Part shown: positions 52,389-63,845 of the stretch, one piece after another | Numbering within the stretch: position 1 is the stretch's first letter | Layout of the letters: every line of letters begins with the position of its first letter | Position numbers and translations under genes: made by a program | Notes under the pieces: generated by a model | What the model saw: the letters and a program-made list of their open reading frames with translations, nothing else | Told to the model about the DNA's origin: nothing | Database searches by the model: none | Origin: Xiphias gladius | Taxonomy: Eukaryota; Chordata; Actinopteri; Istiophoriformes; Xiphiidae | Length of the DNA: 64,000 bases | Reading direction: 5' to 3' | NCBI RefSeq assembly: GCF_016859285.1 | Contig: NC_053401.1 | Location: 1,041,969-1,105,968 of the forward strand

Positions 52389-52472
52389 TTGGATAAAACC
52401 GGCGTGATGAGGAGGTCGATGAGTCTGGAGGGTCTGAGGATGACCAGGTGAAGTCTGCTAAAAGCTCTGGGT

Positions 52473-55400
52473 TCACCCTTTCTTCTCTTCGAGGGTCTTG
52501 TGGAGCTCGTCGGCGTCCTCGGCGGTTTTGACCCGGATGAGCAGGGGGACGGGGCCGCTGGGGTTACCGTCGTCGACGGACGGGTTCGGGACGCAAACCA
52601 CCATCACGTTGTTCTTACCGACCCGCGAGCACGGCATGGACGACTGCACGATGATGTTCAGCAGGATGTTTCCTGACAAAGGGGACAGAGAGAGGTCGTT
52701 ACCCGCGTGTTAACGGGGCTTCGACTGCTTTCGTTATCAATACATCTGTTCTTCATTAATCATTTAGTCCACACGACGTCAGCAAATGATGACAAATGGC
52801 CGACACAAGTTTACAATTCCTCTACAGAGCAAAGGAAGGACAACTTTGAAAGTCAATGACTCGATGTGTAACTCAGACGGCTGAAGCTTCACAACAACTT
52901 CTGAATCTATTTTTCAACTAGATGGGGGGCGGTGGATTCCGTCCTCCGTCACTCTGAACAGGTCTTTTGAAGTCCAGTATGACCAGGAGGAATGATTACG
53001 GCAGGGAACACCTGCTGCAGTGATCCAGTGGGCCCCGGGCCGCTGTTTAAAGAGACGTGTGGCAGCAGTAGGTAAGAAAAAACGTTTCAGACTTTTTACT
53101 ACGGTCTAAAGCCTTTTTTGAGGAAACTACTTTCAGTGCTTTTTAAAGACCCTGTCAGTAAAACCGAACACGTTCGGGGAAAAAATACAGGTTTGATGTG
53201 ACCAGGCTTTGGAAGTTGAGTAAAAATACAAAAATAAGTGTGTAAAATGTGTAAAATACTCTAAGTTCAGTCAAGCGTTTGAAGCAGAGCATCAAGAGGC
53301 CGCAGTTCCCCTCATTCACCAGCAGGTGAGGCTGTTTGCTCAGTGGTCTCCAACAGTCTTGGTTTCTGTCTGTGAGCCGCTGGCAAACAGAAGACATTGC
53401 TGTTTCCCCCTAAAGCCTGTGTATGGGAATCTTTTGGTGCATATTCAAATTATTTATCACCTTGAGGTTTGGGATAAGGAAAAAAAAAATATGACCACAC
53501 CTTCTACAACACAAGAACTTTTTTCTTTTTCTTATTTTTGCCATAATTTTTTAAAGCAAAAACAGGTTTGGTCGACTGAATATCTTTGACTTTTAGACTG
53601 TTGGTCACAAGAAACAAGACATCTAAGACGTGAGGACGCCGCCACGGACTCTGGGAAACCGTGACGGGGGTTTTCTTCATTTTCTGACGCTTTAAAGACC
53701 AAATGATTAATCAATAAAATACACTGAGGAGATAATGAGCATGTATCACCACCAGTCGTTCCCAGTGCTGTGTGAACTCAGTGACTTTGTTGAACCCGTC
53801 ACTGTCACAATATTGGGCCAGCGCCGAGATGGAGGTCGAGAATCGCAGTTTTTATACGCCAATTGTGAAATTATGAAAAAATATATATATCACGAGTATT
53901 GATATACTTATCTAATCTTTTGTCTGTGCAGGAACAGGTGCTAAGTGTCCTGTAGGCATCAAGCTGCATCGACTTAAATCTCTTGCCTCATAAACATTTT
54001 GTTCAGTTCAACTCCTGAAGCTGTAAGTTTCTTTTTTTTTTCTCTCTTTACCCAGATTGGTGTCGGCACGAATGATCATCTGAGTTTTTCCGTCCGCGGT
54101 TTGTTTGAGGTGCAGCGTTCCCACTCCTTTCTCTTTGAACTCCGAGTCCTTTTTGTAGAACATTTTACACCTGGAGGCAACAAAAAACAGACATATTTAA
54201 AAAAAATGTATCACAATTATCGACGATATCGCCACATTCGTGGATTCTACAAAGCAAAATGGTGGAAGAAACATAGGTGATTAAACATAAATAAAATCTC
54301 CAGCTTCAGCGTCAGGGGGTATTTGGATTACATTAGGCTCCGAGGGCTAAAATCGAAACAACTAAAAACGAACTTTCCTTCTAATTGAGAAAACATGACA
54401 GACATCCTTAACTGTCTGATCTCTTCTCGTTACAATCGACATAAAAATCCTTAGTGAAGCCACAAGTCATTTATACAATATTATGTGGTTAATCAAGAGA
54501 CAAATAAAACGCTGTAAATTAAAAACAAAATACTAATACTGGTTAACTGGATGCCTTCTGGGTGGGTTTTATAATCATCCTCCTAGGACACTTAGAGGCG
54601 TCGACTCAGTTAGAGATAATAGAGACATTAACAGCAGACACACCTGCTGCCACTCGTCTCATTGAAAATACCAGAAACTAAGCTTTGCAAATCACTCAAA
54701 GGAAAAGATTATTTCTCTTTTGCATGAAGGCCAAAAAATAAAAACTTCCTACAGTATTTCGCAAAACTATCGCAGTTATAAAGATGTTTATTTAATGACC
54801 TTATACTGCAAAGGCGTCCTGGACAGGTGAGGTGAGCTTTGAATGTGAATTTGGTTAATAAACATCCGACCTACTTCTTTGAGTAGAAAGCATCTTCCTC
54901 TTTCACCTCTTTCACTTCAGGCTTGGGCGGCTCCTCCGACTCTTCATCTCCGTTCTCGTCTGGAAAAAAAAGAAACGATAACACTTCATAAAGCTCCGGT
55001 TCACGTTTTCCATCGACGACAATGAAAAGTCATGCAGCATTTACTTTATCCCATGTCAGAGGGGAGCTCACAAAGAAAAATCTACATTTACAAACAGGAA
55101 AGCTGAGATTTATCCACTTACAGCTAGAGCCGAAACAATGAGTCAACCTAGGGCCATTAATCAACAACTATTTCCTCACTCAGTTAATCATTTGAGACGT
55201 CTTTTTAAACAAAATCCCCAAATGTTGGAACTTTGGTCTGGGTGTTGAACTGCCGGACACATAAAAGAAGCAATCTGAATATGTCGCCTTGGACTTTGGT
55301 CAACGGAGTGTCAGAAAATAGTGAAAAATGTCCGTCACAGTTTCCCAAACAATTAATCAACTAATTGAAGAAAGGAAAGGCAGATGAATCCAGGATGAAA

Positions 55401-58400
55401 ATAATCGTGGGTTGCATCCCTACTTCTGAAACCTTCCTATAAATATACAAAGAGATCAATTTAAAATATCCCGATGATAAGGATGCAGTGTAGACGTGGA
55501 CAGAACCAGCCAGGCTTGCCTCAGGATTTATCAGGACATTTATATTTAACTGCAGTTCATTAAAAACAATATAAGCTTTGAGCTAGAGCTGTAAACAATT
55601 AGTCAATGAATCGATACCTTGTTGATCGATCGACATAAAATGATCAGCAAAAGTTCTGATAACTGATTCATCATTTAAGTCATTTCCTAAGCAAAAATGA
55701 CAAACATTCACCGTTCCCAGATTCAGACGTCGGAATATTTGCTGGTTTCCTGGAGACTTCTATGACAGTGAACTGAACGTCTCTGGGCTTTTGGACTGAT
55801 GCTCAGTTGTTTAAGACATTTTTTACCTTTTTCTAACATTTTATAGACTAAATGATTAATCGAGATAATAATCCAAAACCATCGTTGTTTGCAACCCTAC
55901 TTATGACACCTTCCTCAATGTCCTTACCACAGAAAGCTGCATTCACATCTGGTAGTTCCTTAGATTTAGACAAACACAAGCCCTCTGACAAAGTTGATTT
56001 CAATACCAGATTAACAGAAACAGTGAATAGAGAGCCCAACCGCAGCTTAACTGCTTCTGCACGGCAGTTTGTATCTTTAGATTCAAGATCTCACTTTACA
56101 AATTTCTGAGTATGTCATTTCTTACCGTCATGTGGAGATACAACCTAATTAATCTTATTTCCACGTAGTGATTAGAAGTAAGAGCTGACACAGTCACTTT
56201 ATCAATGAATCGATCAAAACAGTTTCTTTAAGTAATTTCTTTAGTGGAAAACATGGCGAGAATTTGATGGTTTCAGCTTCTCAAATGTGAACATTTTCAG
56301 TTTCTCTTTGTCTTCTGTGACAGGAAACTGAGTGTGTCAGGGTTCTGGCCTGTTGGCTGAACATCATCTTTGGCTCTGTCAGGCATTTTTAGCTTCTTTC
56401 TGACATTTTATAAACAACAGTATTAATGGACAAGTGATTATTTCTATTATTCGATTTTCTTGATCTACAAAATGTAATTAAGTAGAGAAAACTGTCCACC
56501 ACAACTTCCCAGAGCCAAAAGCGACGCTCTGTAATAGTTTGTCTTATCCGACCAACACGTAAACACCCAAAGATTTTTCATTTACTATCTTATGAGAAAA
56601 ACAAGAAGCAAATCCTCATATTTGAGAAGGCAGAACCAGTAAATATTTAGCATTTTTGAAAAAACAACTGGTCAATTATCAATTTTATTATTTTATATTT
56701 TTATGCCTAGTCATCGCATCTCTGTATCTTTTAGAATCGATAACAAGGGTAATTGTTAGCTGGACCCCTAATTAGAAGTTCTTTATGCTTCCTGCGGTAC
56801 TGGCTGAAGGGCAAATGTCCCTTATAAATTAAGAAATTCTTTCTGCTCCCTCTGTACATTTAAGGACATTAATTTTCCTGACGCTGTACCTGCAGGCTGA
56901 GCGTCCTCGGCTTTTGTCCCGCTGAAGGACAGAGGAGCAGATCCGGGAGCTCCAAACAGGGAGGTCTGACTGGAGGAGGCGCTGGAGGAGGAGGAGGAGG
57001 AGAAGGAGAAGCTGGGTGTCGTCGTTTTGGACCCTAAGGAGCCGAGGACAGAGCTGTCCACCTTCTGACCGAAGTTAAACGTGACGCCGGCTGGGATCGG
57101 AGCGGCGGTGGAGCTTTTGTCCCAGGTTGAGTCTTCTGTCGTTTTTTTACCAAAGGAGAACAAAGTGGCAGCTGGAGCTGGAGCCGCTGAGCTGCTGCTG
57201 CTGCTGCTGCTGCTGCTGGAGGAGGAAGATGGAGGGGGAGGAGGAGGAGGGGTGGCTGTGCTCGGCAGCATCCCTCCCTGCTTCTTCTCCTCCGAGCCTC
57301 CCTCGGCCGAAGCAGCAGATCCGGCCCCGTACTGCCGCTCGATGCTGGCCAGGTGTCGCTCATAATCCCTGAAGATGGGGTTGAGATCACACAGAGGGTT
57401 GTCGTTCACGTGTTTGGTGATCCAGTCTCGCACAGAGCAGTTGAGCGCGGTGAGCTGCCGGCTGTACTCCTTGTTGCTGACACTGCCGCTGCTGCTGCCG
57501 CCGCCACCGTCGGTGCTGGAGCTTTGATTCGGGCTCGGGGTGGAGCCATTGGTCTGCTTGGCGGTGATGTCAGCGGTGGGTTTGGCAGAGGTGGGGCCGT
57601 TGAATGTTAGACCTGAGATGATGGAGGGAGAAAGATTACAGCTGGATGAGGCTGAGAGGAAGAGAGACGAGGGATCCGAGAGTCCCCTCCCCCCTCTGCA
57701 GCCCCTCCTCTCCGGCCCTGCAGCGACATGACGACATCAAACGAAAGAGCAGCCACACACAAACACACGGCCCCTCGCTGATTCAGCTCCATTACGCTCT
57801 AATACCAAACCGAGACCCTCAACAATGGAGCAGATTTTCAACTCCATTACATGTCAACAGTCGACTGAAAAAAAGCAGGCAGATCATCAATGAAGATGAT
57901 GATTGTGTAAGACCCTTTATGTAAGTCAGAGGAGAATATTAAAATCTAAATCAGGTCACAATCCAGTTTAAAGGAGAGAGAATCACATCAAACACTAGTA
58001 ACAGAAGGACAGAACAGTACAGGATGTTGGGAACCAGCACTTATTCCCAAGTAAAATTCACAAAATTATGTACAGTTAAATATGGTAAAAAATATATATA
58101 TTGATTTTTTTTAATTATTATTATGACCTATCATTAATTCTAAAGATTTTTTTTTTTTTTTTCACCTCATGTGGATAAAGGAGCCTGTTTTTCAGACAGG
58201 TCTTTATCCCCAGTTTCCCATAATATATGTACACTGTATATTTTAGTAACAACATCTCCAGTTCAGTGCCAAGTGGGGAGGCATGCCTTGCATTTGAGAA
58301 CAGGTAGGTGTGTCAGTAGACAGAAGACAGACCAGTCCAGACCCACAGTCAGACGACAAGGGTAGTGTAGGTCAGCTGAGATTAGTCTAGTCTAGTCATA

Positions 58401-60761
58401 AAATCCACAGAGACCAGGGCTGTGACAAACCAAACAGCTGGTCAGGTTTTATTATTTAAATAGTTAAAGCCCCTGTCATCACAGGTTATTGACTTCACCT
58501 GTGCACCTTGGTGGACTGTCGGCATCTATTTATAAGAACATGTGTTCTCATTTTACCTCTAAGTGGAGTCGGGAACTGAAATGATCTTGATAATCACGAC
58601 CAAAAAATAAATAAATACATACTTAAAAATTTCCCACAATAAAGTTAACAAACTGACGAATAATTTACAGAATGAAATGTATTTGTTCTGTATTTGGGTC
58701 AAATTCATCTGCACAATCATCCTATTACTCTACAGCAATAGGGTTACATATACACCACTGATTTGGAAATGGCTCTGGTTTCTTAAACTGGATAAACAGC
58801 AGACCAATATCTGTTGTACCACGTTCAGGCCGACCAAGAGGGGAACACGACAAACCTTTGACACCACTGGAAAAGGTGACGTTACCGTCCCACCCAGGAA
58901 ACAGGAAGACAGAGTCTGTGCTGCCAATCTGCTGCACCAACAGCCAGAGTCACAAACATTAGGCTTCTTGTGGTAACTTTGGTTCTAAACTTTTCCGTCA
59001 CTGCCCCGTATGATAAGAGCAAAAGTATAGTTTAGTGGAGTGAACCCATTTTTATTTTATTTATGTGGCACATAAAAGTAAATACAACTGCCAGCATCAG
59101 TGTGCTAAAGCCGATCCGTGCAGCGGAACATGATCTGCTGTGTGACGTTTATTTAAAAGCTTGCCGCTGTTCTTCCAGAACCACAGAGCCAAAACAAACT
59201 TTTTTAGATTTATTCAGGATTCAATCCTAAACTGAATTTACTCTGAGCTCCAAATTAAAAGCATCCCTGTGGAGTTTTCTTGTAAACAAACAATGTTTAC
59301 ATTCAGTGGGTACTCATCATAACACTGAGCATTTCCTTCCTCAATAATAGTATTAAACTTATATATCTACATACATGTTTCATCCCAGGCGGAAGCACAA
59401 TGTGCACTTCCGTGGTACCTCACACTTTGTGCAGGACACTGTGCTTCCACCTGGAATGAAATGCACTATATAAATAAGGTTTTGCTTGCTTACTATATTG
59501 ATAATGATCAAAAATTAATCCATATGAAGAAAATATGATAATATTTTTGGCCGTCTACTGCTAACTGGGTCTGAAATGACAACACCTGGTGTGATTTTTA
59601 TGCAGTTTATCGAGGAGCTTCGGCAGCTGTGAGACGTAATCAATAAAGCGAGCGACCATAGTTGTTATTTTGCCATGTAGCTGTGCAAAATCAGAAGAAA
59701 AAAAAATCAACCTCAACCCTGTTTTATTTGTTTTTTTGAGTACAAACCTTTGCTCCAGTAAAAATGGGTTTGTAATAACGAACATTCACACCAACACAAA
59801 CATCACAAAACACCTGTCAATGTGTCCTGAATCCACTGTGTTCATACTGTATCCCATTCATTAAATATCATCCAAAAAATGTCAGTAAACCTAGAACTGA
59901 GCTATGACTGTTTCTTCTCACCTGGTGTAGCAGTGGACGTTGCAGGAGATGAGAAACCACCGAACGAAGGAGCGACGCTGTTTCCGTTGGTCAGAGCGCC
60001 GAGGCCTTTAAATCCTCCACCGTTCCCAAAACCAGAAAACACAGTTGGAGTCGAGCCTCCGCTCGCTGCTGATGTGGTCAGAGAAAACCCTTTAAAACCT
60101 TTGAAAGCTCCTCCACTTTCACCCTGAAACAGAGGAAAACATTTACAAATAAACAAAAACAACATACAGGCCCACATCTGCTAGATTTGAACTGAGATTT
60201 TCAGACTAAAAATCATTCTCAGAATCAAAGAATGAAAATACAAAGCAGCCAAAAGAGGAATCTAAATATTTCATTCACAGGCTGAGGAGGGAATTGTAAG
60301 TATACATTGACATGTCTTGTTCTACCTCTGCTCCAGTATTTCGGCGTTTGGCCTTCTTAATCGCTCGATTCTTCAACACATCTTCACTCGCAACTGAAAA
60401 CGTCCCCGCCTGATGGAGGACAACATATTATCTGGTTTAGATTTACAGGTTATACAACACCACAATCCAAAATCTGACAGACTACAGGTCTGAACTAAAT
60501 CTACCCAGGCTTCATTCCTGCTGGTTATTGTTCTTTTCAGGGTCTTTGTTTTTACCAGTTTATAATCTTCAGTCTCTCATGTTACCAACATCAACCCATA
60601 TAAGGTTAGTTATTTAAGGTTGTCTAATAATGGTTCTGTTAAACACTGCATTAGTTTGATTTAGTTCATTTCTGTGTTTATTTGGGACTCACCTCCTCTC
60701 CCTCCTCCTCCTGATCCCAGTTCCTGTCCGTTAGCTCTTTATCAGCGATCCTCTTTGCCAT
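52473..60761 (-). CDS. nup50: Nucleoporin Nup50 homologue, 493 aa, 7 coding exons
   Basis: A mobile nucleoporin of the nuclear basket. It binds importin-alpha, importin-beta and Ran and speeds cargo release and importin recycling. Exons in transcript order: 60693-60761, 60326-60409, 59922-60123, 56890-57612, 54875-54959, 54052-54170, 52473-52672 (1482 nt, phases closed). Regions: the N-terminal importin-alpha-binding segment MAKRIADKELTDRNWDQEEE and basic NRAIKKAKRRN (about 36-46); FG-type motifs (FKGFKG, FSGFGNG, LFSFGKK, FNFGQK, SLFGAPG) from about 55 to 350; a conserved middle block ALNCSVRDWITKHVN; an acidic stretch; and a C-terminal Ran-binding domain from about 378 (FYSKKCKMFYKKD to EDADELHKTLEEKKG). 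Proline and long serine homopolymers (about residues 245-270) come from GCT/CTG-type repeats. Human is 468 aa from memory; the extra length is in these tracts. It converges on kiaa0930. Confidence 0.95.
52673..54051 (-). other. nup50: nup50 intron 6
   Basis: No exon seen. A GCTGCAAC-family fragment lies at about 53585-53720 (TTTTAGACTGTTGGTCACAAG..CATTTTCTGACGCTTTAAAGACCAAATGATTAATC). Confidence 0.5.
55110..55430. repeat. GCTGCAAC-family repeat, nup50 intron 4, copy 1
   Basis: Runs from AGCTAGAGCCGAAACAATGAG to ATAATCGTGGGTTGCATCCC, with GTCGCCTTGGACTTTGGTC and AAAATAGTGAAAAATGTCCGTC inside: a nearly full-length, diverged copy. Confidence 0.6.
55580..55905. repeat. GCTGCAAC-family repeat, nup50 intron 4, copy 2
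   Basis: Runs from AGCTAGAGCTGTAAACAATTAG to CATCGTTGTTTGCAACCCTAC, with ACATTTTATAGACTAAATGATTAATCGAG near the end. Same orientation as copy 1. Confidence 0.6.
56170..56465. repeat. GCTGCAAC-family repeat, nup50 intron 4, copy 3
   Basis: Contains GAGCTGACACAGTC, ATCAATGAATCGATC, TTCTCAAATGTGAACATTTTC and CTGACATTTTATAAAC. Ends are less clear than in copies 1 and 2. Confidence 0.5.
57181..57260. repeat. nup50: Coding trinucleotide repeats in nup50 exon 4
   Basis: On the plus strand a (CTG)n run (about 57193-57218) and adjoining (GGA)n runs encode polyserine and polyproline in nup50. These are likely length-variable between alleles. Confidence 0.8.
57613..59921 (-). other. nup50: nup50 intron 3
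   Basis: No coding content is supported over 2.3 kb. It holds a poly-T run near 58148 and a hairpin-forming inverted repeat at 59377-59462. ORFs at 58677-58976 and the opposite strand show no known domain. Confidence 0.5.
59377..59462 (-). repeat. Intronic hairpin with 22-bp arms
   Basis: Left arm GTTTCATCCCAGGCGGAAGC (with AC following) pairs with GTGCTTCCACCTGGAATGAA (with AT following), separated by about 42 bases. On the minus strand, the transcribed strand of nup50, the two inner mismatches become G-U wobbles. It could be a MITE or a structured intronic RNA. Confidence 0.55.
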
Positions 60762-61299
60762 CCCACCTGCTCTGTAACACCAAAAAAGAAGAAGAACTAA
60801 ACAGTTAGGGGCTGACAATCCCATCTAAATAATTCATCAGCATCTAGATCAGGACTAAGACTGGGTTGTGGAAATGTTTAACAAACACCCAGAAGCCTGC
60901 AGGTTTTCCATTTCTATTGCAGAGGTATCACTGACCAAAAAGTCGAATAAACACCTCATGTCCACATTAAAAGGACTTTTACTTCTAATGGACCAAGTAA
61001 AGGATCTGATACTTCTCCCATCACTAGGACAGAAGATATAATTGGTGAAGCTACACAAAACCTGCAAACATCCTGCCAAAATGCCTCAGTCTGGGGACTA
61101 CAGCTGAAACAAATAGTTGAATCATCCATTAGTCAACTGACAAATTATTAATTGGCAACAAATTTTGATTATCAGTTATTTTTATGTACAACACTGTTTC
61201 ACATATGTAGATATTTGCTGGTTCTCTCTGTCTGTGTCTATACAGATAAATCTGCCCAATGTTTTCTCCCTTAACTAAATGTTTGTTGTATAAAATGTC

Positions 61300-61440
61300 A
61301 TAATATATATTTATATATCAATACATATTATATATATTAATATTTATCAATCTCTCTCTCTCTCTATCTTTATCTATATATATAAATAGATAGATAGATA
61401 TTTGGATGGATAGATATTTAGATATCTTGTTTTGTACTAC
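61300..61440. repeat. Compound AT / TCTC / GATA microsatellite
   Basis: Runs of TATA, (TC)n and (GATA)n-like sequence follow one another in the nup50 first intron. Confidence 0.8.
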
Positions 61441-61829
61441 CAACAGTCAAACACACAAATATATTCAGTTTAATATAATAGAAGATTGAGAACAGCAGCA
61501 ACGGTTAACATCCTTGTTTTAAAAAACGCACAAAAGTTAAATGTTTTTACCAATTTTATCTTTTCCAGTGATGGGAGGAGTATTCAGATCCTTTATTTAA
61601 CTAAAAGTAGAAACAAAAACAAAAGTAGAAACACCACAGTGTAAAATACCTTATCACCAGTATCTTGGGATACAGCTGTAGCTATACAGATAGATCATAT
61701 GATATCATCATAAGTCCCACAAATCATTAGACAAATGAAATATGTCAGAAACAAAATACATTGTTCAGAAAAGCAACATGTAGCAGACAAGTAGAATAGA
61801 GTCTGTAAATAGAGACTGAACTAAAACAA

Positions 61830-62130
61830 TTAGCTGATTAATAGATTAGTCAATTGATGGAAAATCAGTGGTCAACTATTGCTAATCGAATGATCATTTT
61901 AGCCATTTTATAGGATGAAACGTCAACATATGCCGGTTACAGATTCTCAAATGTGAGAATTCGCAGCTTTTCTTTTTCTTACATTATAGACAATTAAATA
62001 TTTTTAAGATGTGGGGAATAACAACAGGCGTTTTCACTGTTTTATAGACAATACGTATAATCGATTAATCGAGAAAAGAATCGGTACATTAAATCGATAA
62101 TGAAAATAATCGCTACTTGCAGATTAATGC
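61830..62130. repeat. GCTGCAAC-family repeat, nup50 first intron
   Basis: Contains ATTAGCTGATTAATAGATTAG, ACAGATTCTCAAATGTGAG, CGTATAATCGATTAATCGAG and ends GAAAATAATCGCTACTTGCAG, matching the family order end to end. Confidence 0.6.
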
Positions 62131-62559
62131 TCAACAGAAAGTCAGAAAGGAGACAGATGAAGAATAAGAAAAGGAAACTGCAGAGTTAGGGAAGCAAAGT
62201 CACACAAATCACAAAACAGATTAGGTGATTGATTAAAAAAAAAATCCTATTAAAGTTTAATATGAAACTGAACTAAAGACCTGCACCATACTCTAACTGT
62301 TATAGCTACTAAAATGCTGCACAAGGATCCAGTCCACTAATTGATAGATTGTACATTATTATTGTAAATAATTAATACTATTGTAAGAGATCATCTCCAC
62401 GGCATTTGGCCCGGGGTCAGTGTGTAACATCCATCCGGCTCTTTAAAAACACATCCATCAGTCCATTAACGGGCTGATCGGAGAAATAAAACCCGGATTT
62501 CACGGTTAAACGCTGAGAACATGTCGTGTAGACTGCAAGTTAATTAACAGTTATTTAGC

Positions 62560-63110
62560 TTTACTGGGTTAGCTCTTCTTCCAGGCTAACGCCCGTCGGC
62601 CGGAAGGACCACCACGAGTCAGGTCAGACCGGGTAAGATAGTTTACTTGAACTTAGCAGAGATTTTAAAGCCTGTTAATAAGCTCATCAGGTGTCTAACG
62701 TCCGTGTTCGGGCAGTTAGCCGGTGAGCTAACGGCGGGCGTTGAGGCTAACCGGGCCCGCACGTTAGCCAACGGCTAACGGCTAACGCGATGTTAAACGC
62801 CGCCGGAGCGCTGACATTAGCTCCACGCACAGCCGGGCTTTATTAAACCTGACGTACCTTTTATCCGGAACGTAAATCCCGGCCGATTCCGTGACAGCTC
62901 CAGGTGACTCAGACCGCTTCAGAAAAGTACGTTAAACACCTCCGCAGGTTTTAAAAAAAAATAAACCTCTGTGTTTTGAACGAGCCTCTCTCACGCCGCC
63001 ATTTTACATAGCGGCACATCCGCATGGGGTTCGCGCGTCCCACCTTTTTTCTCATGCGGAGCAGACGGAGCTCTTCCTGTACCACGGGAGTTGTAGTCCA
63101 TAACGGCTAG
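62560..63110 (-). promoter_or_regulatory. nup50: CpG-rich promoter and probable non-coding first exon of nup50
   Basis: The minus strand has AAAATGGCGGC (about 62995-63005), a classic YY1 site near transcription starts. It also has a donor at about 62857, bounding a leader exon of roughly 62858-63000. GGGAGTTGTAGTCC (63086-63099) is the ACTACAA-type ZNF143/THAP11 motif. The downstream part is dense in GCTAACG. The start of transcription is inferred from these motifs. Confidence 0.6.
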
Positions 63111-63469
63111 CTTTTTTTTGTTTTGTTTTCACAGCTACTTTAAGCTGCTTTAATATGTCGCCACGGTTAGAGGCCTTAAAAACCAAAAAGCCATGAAACC
63201 AGAAAGCATTTTCACATCGAGTACATTTTAATTGTGAAAGACAACGTGGCTTTTTGGTTGCATTCGTTTCTTACCTACCTCGTTTGTGTTTTCTGATTCA
63301 TGCGACCTGGGTGTTGTGTCTTTATTTTTGAGACCTTGCTGTCTAAGTTGCTCAGATACAGTACTAGAAGCAGTAACACTCGAGTGAGGACGCTTTCAGA
63401 AATAAAGCCAGGAAAGGTCCGGATTCCTCATTGAACTTCGTCTGAGGAGAAAAAACCTAAATCAGATCA
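63110..63469. other. Spacer upstream of nup50
   Basis: Nothing supportable was found between the nup50 promoter motifs and the transposon relic. One AATAAA (63400-63405) occurs without a gene context. Confidence 0.4.
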
Positions 63470-63845
63470 GTATTTGCTTTGACCCCCCTTTGCCTTTAAA
63501 CCAGCCCCGGTGCTCCTGGATCCACCCGCACACAGTTTTCCAGGTTCTTGGCAGGCAGGTTTTTCCAGCATCTTGGAGAACCCGCCTCAGTTCTTATGTG
63601 GATTCAGTCTGTCTCAGTGTCTCCTGTCTCTTCATGGGGTCCCAGACTTGACTCCGTGAAGCTGAGATCAGGACTCTGTGGGGGCCACACCATCTGCTGC
63701 AGGACTCCTTGTTCTCCTGGTCTCTGCAGACGGCTCTTGATGACTCTGGCTGTGTGTTTGGACTCGTTGTCCTGCTGCAGGACGAATCTGGAACAGATCA
63801 GACGCCTCCTGACGGGACTGATGATGGAGAAGGATCTAACATCTG
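63470..63845 (-). pseudogene. Tc1-like transposase relic
   Basis: The minus-strand translation includes LQQDNESKHTARVIKSRLQR and, after a short gap, MVWPPQSPDLSFTESSLG. These match the QDNDPKHT and WP(P/S)QSPDLNPIE blocks around the second and third catalytic residues of Tc1/mariner DD34E transposases. The conserved NPIE is changed to SFTE, and the frame ends at a stop soon after (about 63609). It is an inactive 3' fragment, probably of a teleost Tc1 family. Confidence 0.7.

Larger units (their letters stand above)
60762..62857 (-). other. nup50: nup50 first intron (5' UTR intron)
   Basis: An acceptor (TTACAG on the minus strand, 60772-60777) precedes the start-codon exon, and a donor GTACGT (minus strand) sits at about 62852-62857. 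The intron carries GCTGCAAC-family copies (about 61100-61200, 61830-62130), an AGTATTCAGATCCTTTA repeat fragment (61566-61660) and AT/GATA microsatellites (61300-61440). Its 5' part (62560-62857) is CpG-rich with many GCTAACG motifs. Confidence 0.55.

Noticed and set aside
57034-57390. Poly-Leu, poly-Ala and other repeat ORFs over nup50 exon 4
   Set aside because: They are frame shadows of the CTG and GGA repeats; the nup50 frame is the conserved one.
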